DNA of 11,219 nucleotides. Origin: JBEKTY01 sp049515555 (lineage in GTDB: Bacteria; Planctomycetota; Planctomycetia; Pirellulales; Thermoguttaceae). The position numbers and the translations under genes are program-made. The notes beneath the pieces are model-generated. The model made no database searches. It saw only the letters and a list, made by a program, of their open reading frames with translations, and had not been told where the DNA came from. Location of the stretch: the NCBI GenBank assembly GCA_049515555.1, contig JBEKTY010000218.1, positions 1 to 11,219 of the forward strand, written 5' to 3'. Shown in pieces: positions 9,538 through 11,219 of this stretch. The stretch's first letter is position 1. Every line of letters starts with the position of its first letter.

Positions 9538-10713
9538 ATGATGGTGGTAAACGGCATGGAACGAATCTCGACGCCTTGGCGACTGCGGTGGCATCGGTTC
9601 CGATACACAACGCTGCCCCTGCTGGGGCTCGTTAGTTTCACGGTGTTGACTTTACTGTTGTGGACCCGGCAGGGCGAGATGCCGCACGCGATCGGCGAGG
9701 TCGAGGCGATCCGCGTCGACGTGGCGTCGCCGCTTAGCGGGATCCTGATGCCCCTACCGCAAGGGCCGTGGTCGCTGTACGAAACAGTCGAGCCGAACCA
9801 GGTCTTGGCCCAGTTGGACGATCGGCCGTTGCAGGCCCAGTTGGCGACCCTGGTGCAGGAACTGGCCCGGCTGCGAAAAGAACTCGACGCGCTGGGGGCG
9901 AAGTTGGCGGTCAGCGAAGCGGACCGCGGGCTGAACTACATGGCCGACGCGGTGCGGCTGCGCGTCGAGCTGGAACAGCGCGGCCTGGTCGTGCTGGAGC
10001 GGGGGGCGGAGGTGGCGGTCAATCGGCTCGAGGCCCAGCGGAGGAGCGTGTACTTCGACTGCCTTAAGCCGCTGTACGACAAGAAGATCGTTTCCGAGAT
10101 CGAATTGAACAACGCGCGCATGCTCCGCGACGAGGCCGTGAAACGCCTGGCCGAGAACAGCAAGGTGCTGGGCGAGGCGGAGACTCAGAAGAAGGGCGCT
10201 CTGGCGCGATTGGAGCAATTGCCCAAGTTCCTGCCGGCCGACGTGGCCAAGGAGCTGGCCCCCATCGCCGCGGCAATCCTGGTGCAGCAGGCGCGGATCC
10301 GCGAAGTGGAAGTCGACATCAGCCGGCTGACGATCCGCGCCCCGATCCGCGGAATGATCTCGGCGATCCATCATTGGCCGCAATCGGCCGTTCGGGCGGA
10401 CGACCCGATCATAACCCTGGCCGCGGACCAGGGTCGCTATCTGGTCAGCTTCATCCGGCAGGAGCAGCACGTAAATCCGAAGGTGGGCATGGACGTGGAC
10501 GTGCGAAAGCGGGCGGCCATCAGCCCGACCGTGCGTACGGTCGTCGAACAAGTCGGCCCGCAGGTCGAGTTGATTCCCGTACATCTGTGCCGCGACCCCA
10601 AAATGCCCGAGTGGGGCCTGCCCGTCCGCATTACCCTGCCCAAAGATTTTGCCGGTCGTCCGGGCGAGTTGTTCGAGGTCACGTTCAAGACCCGGTCGAA
10701 GGGCAACGGCTAG
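9538..10713 (+). CDS. HlyD/EmrA-type periplasmic adaptor (membrane-fusion) protein
   Basis: The protein has 391 residues from the ATG at 9538; another ATG at 9556 (MERIS) is equally possible, since neither has a strong ribosome binding site (GGTGG lies 7-8 bases before 9556). The frame is open further upstream, but that part has no domain. The layout is that of membrane-fusion adaptors: one N-terminal membrane segment (about 25-43, LPLLGLVSFTVLTLLLW), a half lipoyl domain (55-95, VEAIRVDVASPLSGIL), a long coiled coil (about 97-260), the second lipoyl half (ISRLTIRAPIRGMIS, 261-275), and a beta-barrel domain (295-385). Such proteins link an inner-membrane exporter (ABC, MFS or RND) to an outer-membrane channel. 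The coiled coil is interrupted near 175-185 (CLKPLYDKKIVSEIEL), as in EmrA. No transporter or TolC-like gene is in the window, so its partner is unknown. Confidence 0.82.
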   Translation: MMVVNGMERISTPWRLRWHRFRYTTLPLLGLVSFTVLTLLLWTRQGEMPHAIGEVEAIRVDVASPLSGILMPLPQGPWSLYETVEPNQVLAQLDDRPLQAQLATLVQELARLRKELDALGAKLAVSEADRGLNYMADAVRLRVELEQRGLVVLERGAEVAVNRLEAQRRSVYFDCLKPLYDKKIVSEIELNNARMLRDEAVKRLAENSKVLGEAETQKKGALARLEQLPKFLPADVAKELAPIAAAILVQQARIREVEVDISRLTIRAPIRGMISAIHHWPQSAVRADDPIITLAADQGRYLVSFIRQEQHVNPKVGMDVDVRKRAAISPTVRTVVEQVGPQVELIPVHLCRDPKMPEWGLPVRITLPKDFAGRPGELFEVTFKTRSKGNG

Positions 10714-10717
10714 TTGA

Positions 10718-10738
10718 GGAGTTAGGAGTTAGGAGTTA
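10718..10738 (+). repeat. Three tandem copies of GGAGTTA
   Basis: Three perfect 7-base copies of GGAGTTA lie head to tail at 10718-10724, 10725-10731 and 10732-10738, starting 5 bases after the HlyD-like stop codon. The last copy is also the start of the left arm of the inverted repeat at 10732-10827, which suggests slippage at the edge of that element. Confidence 0.8.
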
Positions 10739-10827
10739 GAATAAGACGAGGCGGCTTAAAGCCGGCGCGATCATCGGCTTTCGTTTTGCGGCATAAAGCC
10801 GCACCTTGTGCCTGCCATTCTAACTCC
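10732..10827. repeat. 96-base inverted-repeat element abutting the broken IS630 transposase
   Basis: GGAGTTAGAAT (10732-10742) and ATTCTAACTCC (10817-10827) are perfect 11-base inverted copies. Between them lie smaller hairpins: CGGCT/AGCCG at 10752-10764 and GCGGC/GCCGC at about 10788-10802. The right arm ends where recognisable transposase sequence begins (after the DEA codons), so this element marks the breakpoint. It may be a small non-autonomous element or a residue of the insertion event. Confidence 0.65.
10758..10787 (+). terminator. Likely intrinsic terminator of the HlyD-like gene
   Basis: AAAGCCG (10758-10764) pairs with CGGCTTT (10775-10781) around a 10-base loop and is followed by CGTTTT. 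It starts 44 bases after the stop codon. The stem is short and an overlapping hairpin (10752-10764) competes with it, so efficiency is uncertain. Confidence 0.5.
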
Positions 10828-11219
10828 TATGGCTTCGTCCTGAAAATACAAGATTGCCCGGTATTTTCGCACGGCGGCACGAATCTTAGGAACCTCCGTG
10901 CGCACCCATTCTTGACGCTCTTCTTCCGTCAGCTCAAAGTACTCTCGTTCCGGCTTCTGATAGGTGAGTCCTGCTTCGTGCAATCGCCGCAGCACAGTCT
11001 TCTTAGACACCAGGATTCCCAACTCCGATTGAAACACCTGATTCAACCTCCGCGTCGTCCAAAAGTCGGTCTCGAAACCGTAGTTCGACGCGGGGGCCAA
11101 TACAATGCTCTTCAGAGTGTCTTGGTCCAACGCCTGAAGCTTTCGAGGACGCCCGCTCACAGGCCTCCTTTCCAGCCCCGAATACCCGTCTCCGTGATAC
11201 CGAGTTAGCCAGCGATGAA
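10771..11219 (-). pseudogene. IS630-family transposase, truncated at its 3' end and cut by the window edge
   Basis: The - strand frame is open from the right edge and reads HRWLTRYHGDGYSGLERRPV, then SGRPRKLQ: the end of the IS630 N-terminal HTH and its linker. It continues through the typical YGFETDFWTTRRLNQVF region, a second HTH (LVSKKTVLRRLHEAGLTYQKPE), a charged helix (EEERQEWVRTEVPKI) and AILYFQDEA, which holds the first Asp of the DDE triad. Family members run on for more than 100 residues to the second Asp and the Glu. Here the sequence departs after DEA into unrelated residues (IGVRMAGTRC) encoded by the inverted repeat, and stops at 10771. A GTG at 11160 could start a 129-residue product but would skip the first HTH. 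The missing catalytic residues mean it cannot transpose. Base composition is less GC-rich than its neighbours, as expected for acquired DNA. Confidence 0.85.

Noticed and set aside
9754..10584. - strand frame of 276 codons antisense to the HlyD-like gene
   Set aside because: No domain; the + strand protein has a full adaptor architecture.
10786..11208. + strand frame of 140 codons opposite the transposase
   Set aside because: It is antisense to recognisable IS630 sequence and has no features of its own.

Overview
This GC-rich window looks like chromosome from a Planctomycetota bacterium, possibly of the Pirellulales type. That assignment is inference. It rests on base composition, a large secreted parallel beta-helix protein, a secreted ParB-like protein, a LarA-like protein and many palindromic intergenic repeats. 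No rRNA, tRNA or taxonomic marker is present to settle it.

Left part (1-4106): the last codons of a HicA-type toxin run off the left edge on the + strand. They meet, tail to tail with a 3-base gap, a 727-residue secreted beta-helix protein on the - strand that resembles glycoside hydrolases of the GH141 type. A 470-base gap follows that holds two separate nested inverted repeats. Next, also on the - strand, is a LarA-like (nickel-pincer racemase/epimerase superfamily) enzyme.

Middle part (4326-9064), all on the - strand: a RelE/ParE-type toxin followed by an XRE-type antitoxin, with a strong promoter placed so that the toxin mRNA may start at its own ATG. Upstream of these lie a UvrA-family protein of 1065 residues and a secreted ParB-like protein (ParBc_2 type), the latter under a good promoter at 9248-9276. 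The uvrA-like gene is unusual. Two palindromic repeats of intergenic appearance sit in frame inside the region that matches the UvrB-binding domain, which accounts for most of the roughly 120 residues it has beyond a normal UvrA.

Right part (9065-11219): a 473-base divergent intergenic region, an orphan HlyD/EmrA-type membrane-fusion protein on the + strand, a likely intrinsic terminator inside a small inverted repeat, and at the right edge a broken IS630-family transposase. The transposase loses its reading frame content just after the first catalytic Asp, where the inverted repeat begins.

I see no CRISPR array, no phage block and no obvious multi-gene defence system. The genes appear to be a loose set of accessory and housekeeping units rather than one pathway. 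The most unusual signal is the repeat elements carried inside the uvrA-like coding sequence.
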